Assembly (NCBI RefSeq): GCF_000427295.1
Contig: NZ_ATNM01000114.1
Span: forward strand, 59,031 to 123,030
Direction of reading: 5' to 3'
From: Cyclobacterium qasimii M12-11B
GTDB lineage: Bacteria; Bacteroidota; Bacteroidia; Cytophagales; Cyclobacteriaceae
DNA: 64,000 nucleotides
In this document: positions 18,617 to 27,489 of the stretch, piece by piece
Position numbering within the stretch: the first letter of the stretch is position 1
Layout of the letters: every line of letters begins with the position of its first letter
Position numbers and translations under genes: made by a program
Notes under the pieces: model-generated
Seen by the model: only the letters and a program-made list of their open reading frames with translations
What the model was told of the DNA's origin: nothing
Databases searched by the model: none

Positions 18617-19165
18617 ATGAAAACTAAAGAAAAAGAAATTGTGACCTTAAAAAGGTCATTATTAATTGATACAGAGGCTAAGCTTAATAAGCAAGTGGAA
18701 ATGGAAGGGAAATCTTCTGCCTACTACCTTTCCATGGCTTCATGGGCAGAGATGCAAGGATTCTCAAATTCTGCTCGATTTCTATATGACCATGCTGAAG
18801 AAGAAAGAGGTCATATGCTTAAGTTATTCAGGTACATCAATGAGGCAGGTGGGCATGCAATTCAGCCTGAAGTCACGAATATCAGACAACATTTCAATTC
18901 CCTTAGAGAGGTTTTTGAGTTGATCCTTGAACATGAAATTGAAGTTACAAAGTCTATTAATATCATTGTAGATCATTGTTTCAACGTAAAGGATTTTGCT
19001 ACCTTCAGTTTTATGCAGTGGTATGTGACTGAACAGCGTGAAGAAGAAACGCTTGCAAGGAGAGCTCTGGAGATATTCGATATAATAGGTGAAGAAGGCA
19101 TAGGGCTTTGGACCATCGATCAGGAAATGGGCAAATTACATGCAACCAAAGAACCTGAGGTTTAA
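18617..19165 (+). CDS. ftnA: Ferritin (FtnA type)
   Basis: A 182-residue non-heme ferritin that oxidises and stores iron as a 24-mer shell. Ferroxidase ligands are visible in the helical core: the EMEGKSSAYYLSMASWAEMQG region (first Glu), DHAEEERGHMLKLF (the Glu-x-x-His pair) and later EHEIEVTKSI and WYVTEQREEE. The N-terminus is about 11 residues longer than in E. coli FtnA. A clear terminator follows, so it is probably monocistronic. Confidence 0.92.
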   Translation: MKTKEKEIVTLKRSLLIDTEAKLNKQVEMEGKSSAYYLSMASWAEMQGFSNSARFLYDHAEEERGHMLKLFRYINEAGGHAIQPEVTNIRQHFNSLREVFELILEHEIEVTKSINIIVDHCFNVKDFATFSFMQWYVTEQREEETLARRALEIFDIIGEEGIGLWTIDQEMGKLHATKEPEV

Positions 19166-19188
19166 TCCAATAATCTTCTAATCAAATT

Positions 19189-19224
19189 AAAAAACCCTTC
19201 AGTTATTTTACTGGAGGGTTTTTT
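19189..19224 (+). terminator. Rho-independent terminator after ferritin
   Basis: A stem AAAAAACCCTTCAGT / ACTGGAGGGTTTTTT with one T-G pair and a 6-nt loop, 24 nt after the ferritin stop, ending in a T run. Confidence 0.85.
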
Positions 19225-19226
19225 AA

Positions 19227-19358
19227 TTCCTACAATTTATTGAGCTTTATTTTTACCTGAAATGGGAATGGCTATTTTATCACCTAGATGAAACACTTGC
19301 TAAAAAAGACAGTTCACCTCTCTCGATACCGATTGAAGAACGCGTATTATTAGGATAA
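19227..19358 (+). pseudogene. Possible C-terminal gene fragment of unknown family
   Basis: A 43-codon stretch open from a TAA at 19224 to TAA at 19356, with no start codon. It reads like protein: YLKWEWLFYHLDETLAKKD followed by SSPLSIPIEERVLLG. It sits directly after the ferritin terminator. I do not recognise the family. It could be the end of a deleted gene or a chance frame. Confidence 0.2.
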
Positions 19359-19395
19359 GATGGTAAAGTGAATTCCATCAAAAATTTTGATCTAA

Positions 19396-20028
19396 TTAGG
19401 GCAAATCATTGCTTTGAATCAAAATGGCTCCTTTATTTTCCATTTCTGTGAAGGCTTCAATTGTATCATTCGGGGAAACATTCACACCTTTTGTAGCATC
19501 GGTCAACAAATAAGTTTTGAAGCCTAAATCCAGGGCATCTAATACAGTAAATTTGACACAGTAATCAGCCGCTAAACCAGTAACAAATACTTTTTCTATC
19601 CCTTCACCTTTTAAGAAGTCACCTAAGCCAGTTTCTTCTATTTTACCATTATCAAAAAAACCACTGTAAGAATCAACTTCAGGATTGGTGCCTTTTTTAA
19701 ATATTTTATTCCAGCTTTGACCCTGTAGTGACTCAGGAAAACCAGCTCCTTCTGAATTTTCGACGCAGTGAATGGGCCACAAGTACTGATTAACACCATT
19801 TAGGTTTATGAAATCACCAACTTCTTTTCCTGGATGATTGGCAGCAAAACTGCCGTGGTTGGACGGATGCCAATCCTGGGTAGCGACTATAAGGTCAAAT
19901 TTATCCTGAATTTGATTGATAACGGGGATTACTTCATTCCCATCCCCTACCGCGAGCGCTCCCCCCGGCAAAAAGTCATTTTGCACATCAACAATGATGA
20001 GCGCACTTTTATTTAAGTTAATTCCCAT
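19396..20028 (-). CDS. pncA: Nicotinamidase PncA
   Basis: A 210-residue cysteine amidohydrolase converting nicotinamide to nicotinate. The triad is visible: Asp14 in IIVDVQNDFLPGG, Lys in FKKGTNPEVDSYSGF and the nucleophile Cys in GLAADYCVKFTVLDA. Metal-binding DWHPSNHGSFA is present. It overlaps the upstream pncB by 11 nt, so the two salvage enzymes are translationally coupled and act in sequence (nicotinamide to nicotinate to NaMN). Confidence 0.95.
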   Translation of the reverse strand: MGINLNKSALIIVDVQNDFLPGGALAVGDGNEVIPVINQIQDKFDLIVATQDWHPSNHGSFAANHPGKEVGDFINLNGVNQYLWPIHCVENSEGAGFPESLQGQSWNKIFKKGTNPEVDSYSGFFDNGKIEETGLGDFLKGEGIEKVFVTGLAADYCVKFTVLDALDLGFKTYLLTDATKGVNVSPNDTIEAFTEMENKGAILIQSNDLP

Positions 20029-21499
20029 TGTCCATTGCTTTAGCTTTCAATACCAAGGCTGTTCGGTACTCATACAAGTTCGCTTCCAGCCCCACTGGAT
20101 ATATATGTGGATTGATCAACCTTTTGTGGGTTTTATCAAAAATGGCTAACCGATCTTGGGTCCGCTGCCTGATTTGTTGAATACTTGGTCGATCGTATAT
20201 TTTCTCTCCCTTGCTGAAAATTGGCTTAAGAAGCACTTCTACTTCGGCATTGTCTACAGAGATTTTCTTTCTTCGGGTAGGATCTATTGGGTCTATGATG
20301 GTAACTGTATCACTTTTCTCCATCCCCTCGAGGTAAATCATATCTGCAATGGCTTTACCTTTAGAGGTATACCTCAACACGTTATGATATCCAGGAATGT
20401 TAATTTTTATGGATTGTTGAGACAATTTAATCTTTGGCACCCAATCACCATCTTTGCTTTTCAATGCAGACAACTTGTATACTGCTCCAAGTGCTGGTTG
20501 ATCATATGCTGTTACAAGTTTTGTTCCAACTCCCCAAACATCTATCGATGCTTCCTGCATCTTCAAGGAAGTGATGATATGTTCATCAAGGTCATTACTT
20601 GCCACAATTTTAACATTGGGAAATCCGGCTTCGTTTAACATTTTCCTGGCGAGGTTACTGAAATAAGCCAAATCACCAGAATCTATTCTTATTCCTTTTA
20701 ATTCCTTGCCTCGTTCTTTTAGTTTTTCAGCTACTTCAATCGCATGTTTGACACCCTGAACAATATCATAGGTATCTACGAGTAAGGTAGTATTGTCTGG
20801 GAAAGTTTCTGCATAGGATTCAAATGCAGACAGCTCATCGTCAAACGACATGATCCAACTGTGAGCGTGCGTTCCAGAAACGGGTATTCCAAAAAGCTTG
20901 GCTGCCATAACATTTGAAGTAGAGGCACAGCCTCCAATATAAGAGGCCCTGCTGGCCGCAAGTGCGCCATCGATTCCTTGCGCCCTTCTCAAACCAAATT
21001 CCATTACTGGATCACCGTTTGCCGCCAAAACAATCCTTGCAGCCTTGGTGGCAATCAAAGTTTGAAAATTGATGATATTCAATAAAGGAGTTTCTAAAAG
21101 CTGACACTGAATCAGTGGACCTTTGACCCTGACCATAGGCATATTTGGGAACACTACCTCCCCTTCCTCTACTGCATCTATGTCACAGCTAAAGGTCATG
21201 TTTTTCAAGTAATCAATGAATCCGCTTTCAAAGACTTTTTCTCCATTGGCCTCTTTCATTTCTGCCAAAAAAGCCAAGTCATTCTCACCAAACTTCATGT
21301 TCCTGCAGTAATCGATCACATAATCCAATCCTGCGGCGATAGTAAAGCCACTTTGGAAGGGGTTTTTTCTGAAAAACAGGTTAAAAATGGCCTCTTCCTC
21401 TGCTTTCCCAGCTTTCCAATAGGCATATGCCATGGTAAATTGGTAATAATCAGTCAGTAGGGTTAGAGAGCTATGGTAAAGGTCTTTGGTTATTTTCAT
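20018..21499 (-). CDS. pncB: Nicotinate phosphoribosyltransferase PncB
   Basis: A 493-residue enzyme that joins nicotinate to PRPP to make NaMN in the Preiss-Handler salvage pathway. Features: TDYYQFTMAYAYW at the N-terminus, FGLRRAQGIDGALAASRASY and the histidine region VSGTHAHSWIMSF, then the phosphate-binding IRIDSGDLAYFS and VWGVGTKLVTAYDQPALG. It is the longer Bacteroidota/Gram-positive type. I prefer ATG 21499 (MKITKDLYHSSLTLLTD); an in-frame ATG at 21553 would add 18 unconserved residues. Upstream on the same strand, 63 nt away, is an EamA transporter; downstream pncA overlaps. Confidence 0.94.
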   Translation of the reverse strand: MKITKDLYHSSLTLLTDYYQFTMAYAYWKAGKAEEEAIFNLFFRKNPFQSGFTIAAGLDYVIDYCRNMKFGENDLAFLAEMKEANGEKVFESGFIDYLKNMTFSCDIDAVEEGEVVFPNMPMVRVKGPLIQCQLLETPLLNIINFQTLIATKAARIVLAANGDPVMEFGLRRAQGIDGALAASRASYIGGCASTSNVMAAKLFGIPVSGTHAHSWIMSFDDELSAFESYAETFPDNTTLLVDTYDIVQGVKHAIEVAEKLKERGKELKGIRIDSGDLAYFSNLARKMLNEAGFPNVKIVASNDLDEHIITSLKMQEASIDVWGVGTKLVTAYDQPALGAVYKLSALKSKDGDWVPKIKLSQQSIKINIPGYHNVLRYTSKGKAIADMIYLEGMEKSDTVTIIDPIDPTRRKKISVDNAEVEVLLKPIFSKGEKIYDRPSIQQIRQRTQDRLAIFDKTHKRLINPHIYPVGLEANLYEYRTALVLKAKAMDNGN

Positions 21500-21562
21500 A
21501 TTAAGCGGTGCTATAAATCTCAAATTTACAGGTTTAAGCGGCTTAAACCACATTTTGACGCA

Positions 21563-22407
21563 TTATTTTGATTTTGGGCTCCTCGCGTATAGAAAGTTGA
21601 GGATAACTCCTGATAGTACCAATAACATACCCCCGTAGGTGAATAAATTATAGGTCTCATCAAAAAGAATGAAACCAAAACCCAAAGCAAAAATAATCCC
21701 TATATAATTCAAGTTGGATACTTTTGCCAAATTAGCGTTTTGATAAGAAATCGTCATAAAATACTGTGCAAGTTGGGATAGAATACCTATTAAAAGTAGA
21801 AAGGCCCAATCCCAGCCTTCTGGTTGTTTCCAAAAAAAATAACTAAGCACCCCAGCTATAGGAATGGTCACTAGAGGAAAGTAAAAACAATCACCAATGG
21901 ATGCTCGGTATTTTTAAGTTTCCTGATCACATTGTAGGCTAAGCCAGAAAACAAGGCTGAAGTAATGCCTATTGCCAAAAACAAGCTGTCAATCCTTGGA
22001 TCAAATCCTTCAATCATTATTACTCCTGAAAAAGCAATGGCGAAAAAAAGGAATTGTTTGGGTTTGACTTTTTCTTTAACTATAAATATTCCTAAAATAC
22101 TTGTGAAAATTGGACCTAGGTACTGAATCGTAACGGCACTTGCCAGGGGAATATGTTGAAGGGTATAGAAAAAAGTGATTAAACCAACAGAACCTACTAC
22201 CCCTCTTATGACCAATAATTTCTTATTATTCCCGAAGACGGGCACTGCTTTGCGCTTTAAAATAAGATAACTAGCAATAAAGCTGAAAACTGAGCGGAAA
22301 AGGATAATTTCAATTGCTGGAATATGAGGCAAAGTCTTCACAGCTACATTCATTAGTGCGAAAAAACACACCGCCAGCAACATGTGCTTTACACTTGAAT
22401 TACTCAA
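21563..22407 (-). CDS. EamA/DMT family transporter, interrupted by an apparent 1-nt deletion
   Basis: A ten-helix drug/metabolite-transporter-type permease with two EamA repeats. The first repeat contains FFALMNVAVKTLPHIPAIEI and ASAVTIQYLGPIFTSILG, the second SYQNANLAKVSNLNYIGIIF. As given, the frame ends at 21871; one extra A in the five-A run at 21883-21887 (plus strand) restores HPLVIVFYFPLVTIPIAG and gives 281 residues. The start at 22407 is a TTG, with ATG 22383 the alternative. Being just upstream of pncB-pncA, it may move a pyridine compound, but DMT substrates vary widely. Confidence 0.82.
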
Positions 22408-22536
22408 AACATTATTATTAATCGTAAATAAAAATTACCCCATTAAAAGCACTTTCAATAAAAATTGGTTCCGAAATGAAGATAAAAGGCGCAAAAGAAA
22501 ACTAATTATCTTAAAGTTTGTTTAGCATATTAAAAA

Positions 22537-22980
22537 ATGGGATTAAGCAAAGGACAAAAAGCACCAGACTTTACGTTACCTTCCACATCTGGCTCAGATT
22601 TTAAGCTTTCTAAAGATTTCTTTGGTAAAGCATGTGTTATTTATTTCTACCCCAAAGATTTCACAGGTGGCTGTACTGCTCAGGCCTGCGAATTCAGAGA
22701 TCAATTTGAGGAATTCCGAGATTTAGACATTCCTGTTATCGGAATTAGCAGGGACGATATGGAAACACATCTGCGTTTCAAAAAAGAAAACAAACTTCCA
22801 TTTGAATTACTCTCAGACACTAGTGGTGAAGTGTGTAAGAAATATGATGCGCTGGTGCCTATCATAGGTATTCCTAAACGAATCACCTATTTATTGGATA
22901 AAGGGCATGTAATTAAGGACGAATTTCAAGACATGTTCAATGCCAAGGCGCATATTAAAAAAATGTTAGACAATTATTAA
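22537..22980 (+). CDS. bcp: Thioredoxin-dependent peroxiredoxin (BCP/PrxQ type)
   Basis: A 147-residue peroxiredoxin reducing H2O2 and organic hydroperoxides. The active site is FTGGCTAQACEF with the peroxidatic Cys46 and likely resolving Cys51, spaced as in PrxQ enzymes; Thr43 is retained. The family norm is TPGC, so the Pro-to-Gly change is a small oddity. The length is typical (about 150). It is followed by a terminator shared with the convergent oxidoreductase gene. Confidence 0.92.
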   Translation: MGLSKGQKAPDFTLPSTSGSDFKLSKDFFGKACVIYFYPKDFTGGCTAQACEFRDQFEEFRDLDIPVIGISRDDMETHLRFKKENKLPFELLSDTSGEVCKKYDALVPIIGIPKRITYLLDKGHVIKDEFQDMFNAKAHIKKMLDNY

Positions 22981-23023
22981 GCAGAATACAGTGCACCTAT
23001 TTCGTCCAAACTGAGAGGACTCC

Positions 23024-23058
23024 AAAAAAAAGGGATGCAAAAATGCATCCCTTTTTTA
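23024..23058. terminator. Hairpin terminator between bcp and the Gfo/Idh/MocA gene
   Basis: Core stem GGGATGCA / TGCATCCC (23032-23039 with 23044-23051), extended by A and T runs on either side, so it can work in both directions between convergent genes. Confidence 0.82.
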
Positions 23059-23076
23059 TAGTGATATAAATAACAA

Positions 23077-24420
23077 TTACACTTTAGGCAATTTCCACCC
23101 GTTGTTGTAATTGGCTTTAATAAATTTGTTTGCTTTTCCACTGGTAAATTGGCCTTTCTCTGCATCCCAATAGATCTTCTCACCTAATTTATAGGCAATA
23201 TTCCCCATATGTGCATTTATTGCCGCAATGGATCCAGTTTTAATTCCACAGTTAAGCATTGAAGGATCATTCGCTTTCATTGCTTCTACAAAATTCCTGC
23301 TATGAATTCTCTGAGCAGATCCTTCAGGTTTAACAAGTTCCATGGCTTCAATTTTTTCTTTTTTGGTGCCATTCACATTTTCGGTTTCGGCAATCACTTT
23401 CCAGCCACCTCGGTTCACCACAAGTGTACCGTTGTTTCCAATAAAAGCAATGCCCTCCGTAGTACCATAATTCCCACCATCTATACCTGTGGCATGCTCC
23501 CAAAGCATATTAAACCCATCGTACTCATAAACAGTCTGCAAGGTATCCGGCGTTTCTGACGCATCATCTGGATAAGCCAATTTACCACCAGAAGCCATGA
23601 TAGATTTAGGAGCGCTTACTCCCATTGCGTGCAAGGCAATATCAATTTCATGCACACCCCAATCTGTCATCAGACCTCCAGCATAATCCCAAAACCAACG
23701 AAAATTGAAATGAAATCGGTTGGCATTGAACGGTCTGTCGGGTGCAGGGCCAAGCCACATTTTATAATCTACACCAGCGGGAGGCTGGCTATTAGGAACC
23801 TTTGGAACAGGGTTCATCCATCCTTGATAAGCCCAGGTTTTTACCAGCCTGATATTCCCTAGTTTACCTGACTTGACCATTTCTATGGCTTGTGCATATT
23901 GCGACCCACTTCGTTGCCATTGCCCAACCTGTATCAATTTACCATATCGATCTGCAGCTTTAACCATCAAGTTGCATTCTTCTATGGAATTGGCTAATGG
24001 CTTTTCTGTATAGGCATGCTTACCTGCTGAAAGACTATCTATCAAGTTCAGGCAATGCCAATGATCGGGTGTGCCTATAATTACTGCATCTATGTTTGGA
24101 TCTTCAAGCATCAGCCTGTAATCCTTGTATTGTTTCGGCCTTTTACCTCTTAGCTTGTAAACATCCTCCGTACGTTTGTCCAATACACTTTGGTCTACAT
24201 CCGCCAAGGCTACACAATTGACTTCAGGAATACGCAAATGACTGTGCATATTTGACCATCCCATACCATTACAACCAATCAATCCGAAATTAATCTGGTC
24301 ATTTGCTCCTATTCTGGTAGCACGAGCTTTCAAATGTTCTGCGGATAAAAAATTTGGCAAAGCTGCAAATCCTGCAGTAGTAAGTAATGATTTATGAATA
24401 AATTTTCTTCTGGAATTCAT
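23077..24420 (-). CDS. Exported Gfo/Idh/MocA family oxidoreductase
   Basis: A 447-residue NAD(P)-dependent sugar oxidoreductase with an N-terminal twin-Arg-like leader (MNSRRKFIHKSLLTTAGFAA). The Rossmann motif is FGLIGCNGMGWSNMHSHLR, the family EKP motif is in HAYTEKPLANS, and DHWHCLNLI and MTDWGVHEIDIALHAMG belong to the catalytic domain. A DUF1080 protein gene lies upstream on the same strand (29-nt gap). DUF1080 members include 3-keto-disaccharide hydrolases, and Gfo/Idh/MocA enzymes can make 3-keto sugars, so a joint role in periplasmic sugar oxidation and cleavage is likely but inferred. Confidence 0.87.
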   Translation of the reverse strand: MNSRRKFIHKSLLTTAGFAALPNFLSAEHLKARATRIGANDQINFGLIGCNGMGWSNMHSHLRIPEVNCVALADVDQSVLDKRTEDVYKLRGKRPKQYKDYRLMLEDPNIDAVIIGTPDHWHCLNLIDSLSAGKHAYTEKPLANSIEECNLMVKAADRYGKLIQVGQWQRSGSQYAQAIEMVKSGKLGNIRLVKTWAYQGWMNPVPKVPNSQPPAGVDYKMWLGPAPDRPFNANRFHFNFRWFWDYAGGLMTDWGVHEIDIALHAMGVSAPKSIMASGGKLAYPDDASETPDTLQTVYEYDGFNMLWEHATGIDGGNYGTTEGIAFIGNNGTLVVNRGGWKVIAETENVNGTKKEKIEAMELVKPEGSAQRIHSRNFVEAMKANDPSMLNCGIKTGSIAAINAHMGNIAYKLGEKIYWDAEKGQFTSGKANKFIKANYNNGWKLPKV

Positions 24421-24449
24421 TATTACATGGGTTTAGGCTAATTAAGGGG

Positions 24450-25211
24450 TCAATCTAATTTTCTGGCCCAGATATTTCTAAAACTAACAGGGTTCCCATG
24501 ATCCTGAATATGGAATGGTAACTGCGCGTCATGTTCCACATAATGAGGAATGCCTATGTACTCAGTAGGGCCTTTTAGCTCAACATTGTTTTGAACTAGG
24601 ATGCCATTGTGAAAAACCGTAATTCTTGCTGGTGTAATTAACATGCCTTTCGCATCAAAACGAGGGGCTGTAAAAACTACGTCGTAGGTATTCCATTCAC
24701 CAGGTTGGCGAGTAGCGTTTACCAAAGGTGGATGTTGCTTGTATATACTTGCTGCCTGTCCGTTAGAATAGGTCTTGTTATCATAGGAATCCAAAATCTG
24801 TAATTCATATTTTCCCATTAAGAAAAAACCTGAATTCCCACGGCCTTGACCATCACCTTTCACTACACTTGGAGAACGCCATTCCAGGTGAACTTGAACA
24901 TCACCAAAAGTTTCTTTGGTTTTAATGCCTCCTGTTTTGGCTACTACAGTAAAAACGCCATCTTTTACTTCCCATTTTGGAAAGCTTCCATCCTTCTCGC
25001 TTACCCAAGCATCAAGACTACTTCCATTAAAAAGTACTATGGCATCTGCTGGGGGCAGGTGGTTTTCGTTCCCTGGACTAACTGGTTGCACAACGGGCTC
25101 ATAAAATTCAGTAGCTTGAGGTGGTAATTTAATTTCTTTTTCCTGAGCTGTCACAGAAAAGGCTCCACTGACACCCAATACTAAAAACAAATAAAAGGAT
25201 TTTGATTTCAT
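24450..25211 (-). CDS. DUF1080 (3-keto-disaccharide hydrolase-like) protein
   Basis: A 253-residue exported protein with a Sec signal peptide (about 1-22) and one DUF1080 concanavalin-like domain. Typical segments: ADAIVLFNGSSLDAWVSEKD, the domain core GNSGFFLMGKYELQILDSY, and the C-terminal HGNPVSFRNIWARKL. Characterised members hydrolyse 3-keto-glucosides or disaccharides. It precedes the Gfo/Idh/MocA gene in the likely transcript. The actual glycoside is unknown. Confidence 0.85.
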   Translation of the reverse strand: MKSKSFYLFLVLGVSGAFSVTAQEKEIKLPPQATEFYEPVVQPVSPGNENHLPPADAIVLFNGSSLDAWVSEKDGSFPKWEVKDGVFTVVAKTGGIKTKETFGDVQVHLEWRSPSVVKGDGQGRGNSGFFLMGKYELQILDSYDNKTYSNGQAASIYKQHPPLVNATRQPGEWNTYDVVFTAPRFDAKGMLITPARITVFHNGILVQNNVELKGPTEYIGIPHYVEHDAQLPFHIQDHGNPVSFRNIWARKLD

Positions 25212-25405
25212 TGGTATATTTTTGGTTTATGAATTTGTAAATTTCAAATTAAGTGATTTGTACCAGATAAACCCTAATTTAGGGCCATTAATTTTACTAT
25301 ACCTGGATATTTCAATGGATGAGTATCCAATTGTTTCCTGTAAAAAAATGTTTTAAACCCACCTTCATTGATTAGGGTTTCATTACAGGACTTATTATGA
25401 TTACT

Positions 25406-25440
25406 TTTGTTATCCATCATTCAAAAACCTCCTAATTTTC
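25406..25440 (+). promoter_or_regulatory. Putative promoter for the class III aminotransferase gene
   Basis: TTTG at 25406-25409 and TAATTTTC at 25433-25440 (7 of 8 matches to TAnnTTTG) are separated by 23 nt and lie 49 nt before the ATG. Confidence 0.35.
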
Positions 25441-25489
25441 GCGAAAAACTGTGCTAGAAATAGGATATTATCATTTGTAATTTAAAATT

Positions 25490-26671
25490 ATGAACAATCG
25501 ACAGTTATTTTTATCTCATTTGGCTCAAACCACTGATTTTCCTCTGTTGATAGAAATAGAGAAAGCAGAAGGGGTATTTCTTTATGGTCCAAAAGGTGAA
25601 AAATACATGGATCTTATTGCCGGAATTGGGGTGTCCAACATTGGCCATCGCCATCCAAAAGTATTGGCTGCAATCCATGATCAATTGGATAAATACCTTC
25701 ATTTAATGGTCTACGGAGAATATGTCCAACAGCCTCAAACACTTTTAGCACAAGCATTGGTCAATACGCTTCCTCCAGAACTGGACAATGTATACCTGGT
25801 CAATAGTGGTAGTGAAGCGATCGAAGGTGCTTTAAAACTAGCGAAAAGATATAACAACCGAAGGGAAATCATCTCTTGTACAGACGCTTACCATGGTTCT
25901 TCACACGGGGCATTATCAATCGGTGGAAATGAAGTTTTTAAGCGGGCATACAGACCTTTGCTCCCCGGTATTAGAAATATAGCATATGGAGTCGAAGATC
26001 AACTAAGCTTTATTACTACTGAAACGGCTGCCATAATTCTAGAAACGGTACAAGGTGAAGCAGGAATAAGAGTAGCTGACAAGAATTATTTCAGGGCCTT
26101 GCGTGAAAAATGTAACCAGACTGGTACACTACTGATATTAGATGAAGTCCAGGCTGGTTTTGGTAGGACAGGAAAATTTTGGGCTTTTGAACATTTTGGT
26201 ATCCAACCAGATATCTTGGTCTGTGCCAAAGGTATGGGAGGAGGAATGCCGATTGGGGCTTTCATTTCCTCTAAAAAAATCATGGATGTCTTTAAAGAAA
26301 ACCCACTTCTAGGTCATATAACTACCTTTGGAGGACACCCAGTGAGTGCCGCGGCATCTTTGGCTACCATTAAAGCGATTATAGAAGAAAACTTGGTGGA
26401 ACAAGTTGAGGAGAAAGCGGAATTGTTTAAAAGCTTGTTGAAGCATCCCAAAATCAAGGAAATTAGAAACAAAGGACTGATGATGGCAGTTGCTTTCGAC
26501 TCTTTTGATGTATTAAAACCGATAATAGACCGTTGTATAGATGGTGGGGTGATTACAGATTGGTTTTTATACTGCGACAACGCCATGCGCATAGCACCTC
26601 CACTTACTATCAGTAATGAAGAGATAAGATTGGCCTGTAAATGCATTTTACAAGCCATCGATGAAGAATAA
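25490..26671 (+). CDS. Class III (acetylornithine/ornithine-type) PLP aminotransferase
   Basis: A 393-residue fold-type I aminotransferase. Landmarks: GEKYMDLIAGIGVSNIGH near residue 37, YLVNSGSEAIEGALKLAK (PLP phosphate), LDEVQAGFGRTGKFWAFEHF (PLP-ring Asp) and CAKGMGGGMPIGAF with the Schiff-base Lys at about residue 247. Relatives include acetylornithine, ornithine and 4-aminobutyrate aminotransferases. No arginine-biosynthesis genes lie nearby, so the substrate is not assigned. It appears to be transcribed alone. Confidence 0.85.
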   Translation: MNNRQLFLSHLAQTTDFPLLIEIEKAEGVFLYGPKGEKYMDLIAGIGVSNIGHRHPKVLAAIHDQLDKYLHLMVYGEYVQQPQTLLAQALVNTLPPELDNVYLVNSGSEAIEGALKLAKRYNNRREIISCTDAYHGSSHGALSIGGNEVFKRAYRPLLPGIRNIAYGVEDQLSFITTETAAIILETVQGEAGIRVADKNYFRALREKCNQTGTLLILDEVQAGFGRTGKFWAFEHFGIQPDILVCAKGMGGGMPIGAFISSKKIMDVFKENPLLGHITTFGGHPVSAAASLATIKAIIEENLVEQVEEKAELFKSLLKHPKIKEIRNKGLMMAVAFDSFDVLKPIIDRCIDGGVITDWFLYCDNAMRIAPPLTISNEEIRLACKCILQAIDEE

Positions 26672-26889
26672 TCTTCATTTAATATAAATTAGAATTAGAG
26701 TTACCTGAATAGTGAATTTTCATAAAGGCAGATTTTATGGATCACTAATGTTTGCATTGAAATCCCGACTGGAAAAGGGAGATGCAAATTGTACTGAGAA
26801 CAAATAGACAAAGCTTTGAAATTTTGTCTATTTTGCAGAGAAATTGATTATACAAGAATAGATTAATTAAAAAATTAACCAATTGCATT

Positions 26890-27489
26890 ATGATGATTCG
26901 CTATTTTTTATTCACCTTATTTTTATCCCTAAGCTTAAATTTATCGGCTCAGGAACAACCTGCTACTGCCTCTGATGGCGTTGAAAATGGTACAATTGAA
27001 CAACAATTTGACTATTTAAAAAAGGTATCAACAAACTACCAGGAATATAAAGTCATCAAATTCCGTTCCCTTGAAAAACTCCAATCCAACATATTGGATT
27101 CTATTAAAGGGTACCAATCCACAATTCAGGAATTAAAAACGACACTACAGGAAAACAAAACGCAAATTGCCGATTTGAATCAGCGGCTTACAACTACAAA
27201 AGCAGATTTTGATAGAGCTGTTGAGGAAAAAGATAGTTTTAGCATTTTTGGAATGTTATTGCACAAGAATTTTTATAACAACCTGGTTTGGGGAATAATC
27301 ATACTCTTAATTATAATTCTGGTTATTTCTTATTTCAGATTTAAGAGAAGTCATCAAATAACAGCTGAAACACAGCAAAGCCTTGAGGACCTTCGTGAGG
27401 AATTTGAATTGCACAGGAGAAATACCCTGGAAAGAGAACGAAAACTTAATCGCCAATTGGTTGATGCCTTAAATAATAAAGATTCATGA
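26890..27489 (+). CDS. Exported coiled-coil protein with one membrane helix, unknown function
   Basis: A 199-residue protein: Sec-type signal (about 1-20, ending NLSAQ), a long coiled coil (about 40-115, LQSNILDSIKGYQSTIQELK and following), one membrane helix (about 134-152), then a charged cytoplasmic coiled coil (to 199). I remember similar Bacteroidota proteins being labelled tRNA (guanine-N1)-methyltransferase, but no methyltransferase motif is visible and I would not use that name. The stop overlaps the start of a 5'-nucleotidase gene (ATGA), so the two are probably co-translated. Confidence 0.7.
   Translation: MMIRYFLFTLFLSLSLNLSAQEQPATASDGVENGTIEQQFDYLKKVSTNYQEYKVIKFRSLEKLQSNILDSIKGYQSTIQELKTTLQENKTQIADLNQRLTTTKADFDRAVEEKDSFSIFGMLLHKNFYNNLVWGIIILLIIILVISYFRFKRSHQITAETQQSLEDLREEFELHRRNTLERERKLNRQLVDALNNKDS

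Noticed and set aside
20156..20638. 160-residue plus-strand frame
   Set aside because: It lies wholly inside pncB on the opposite strand and is rich in Cys, Phe and Ile, as expected of a shadow frame.
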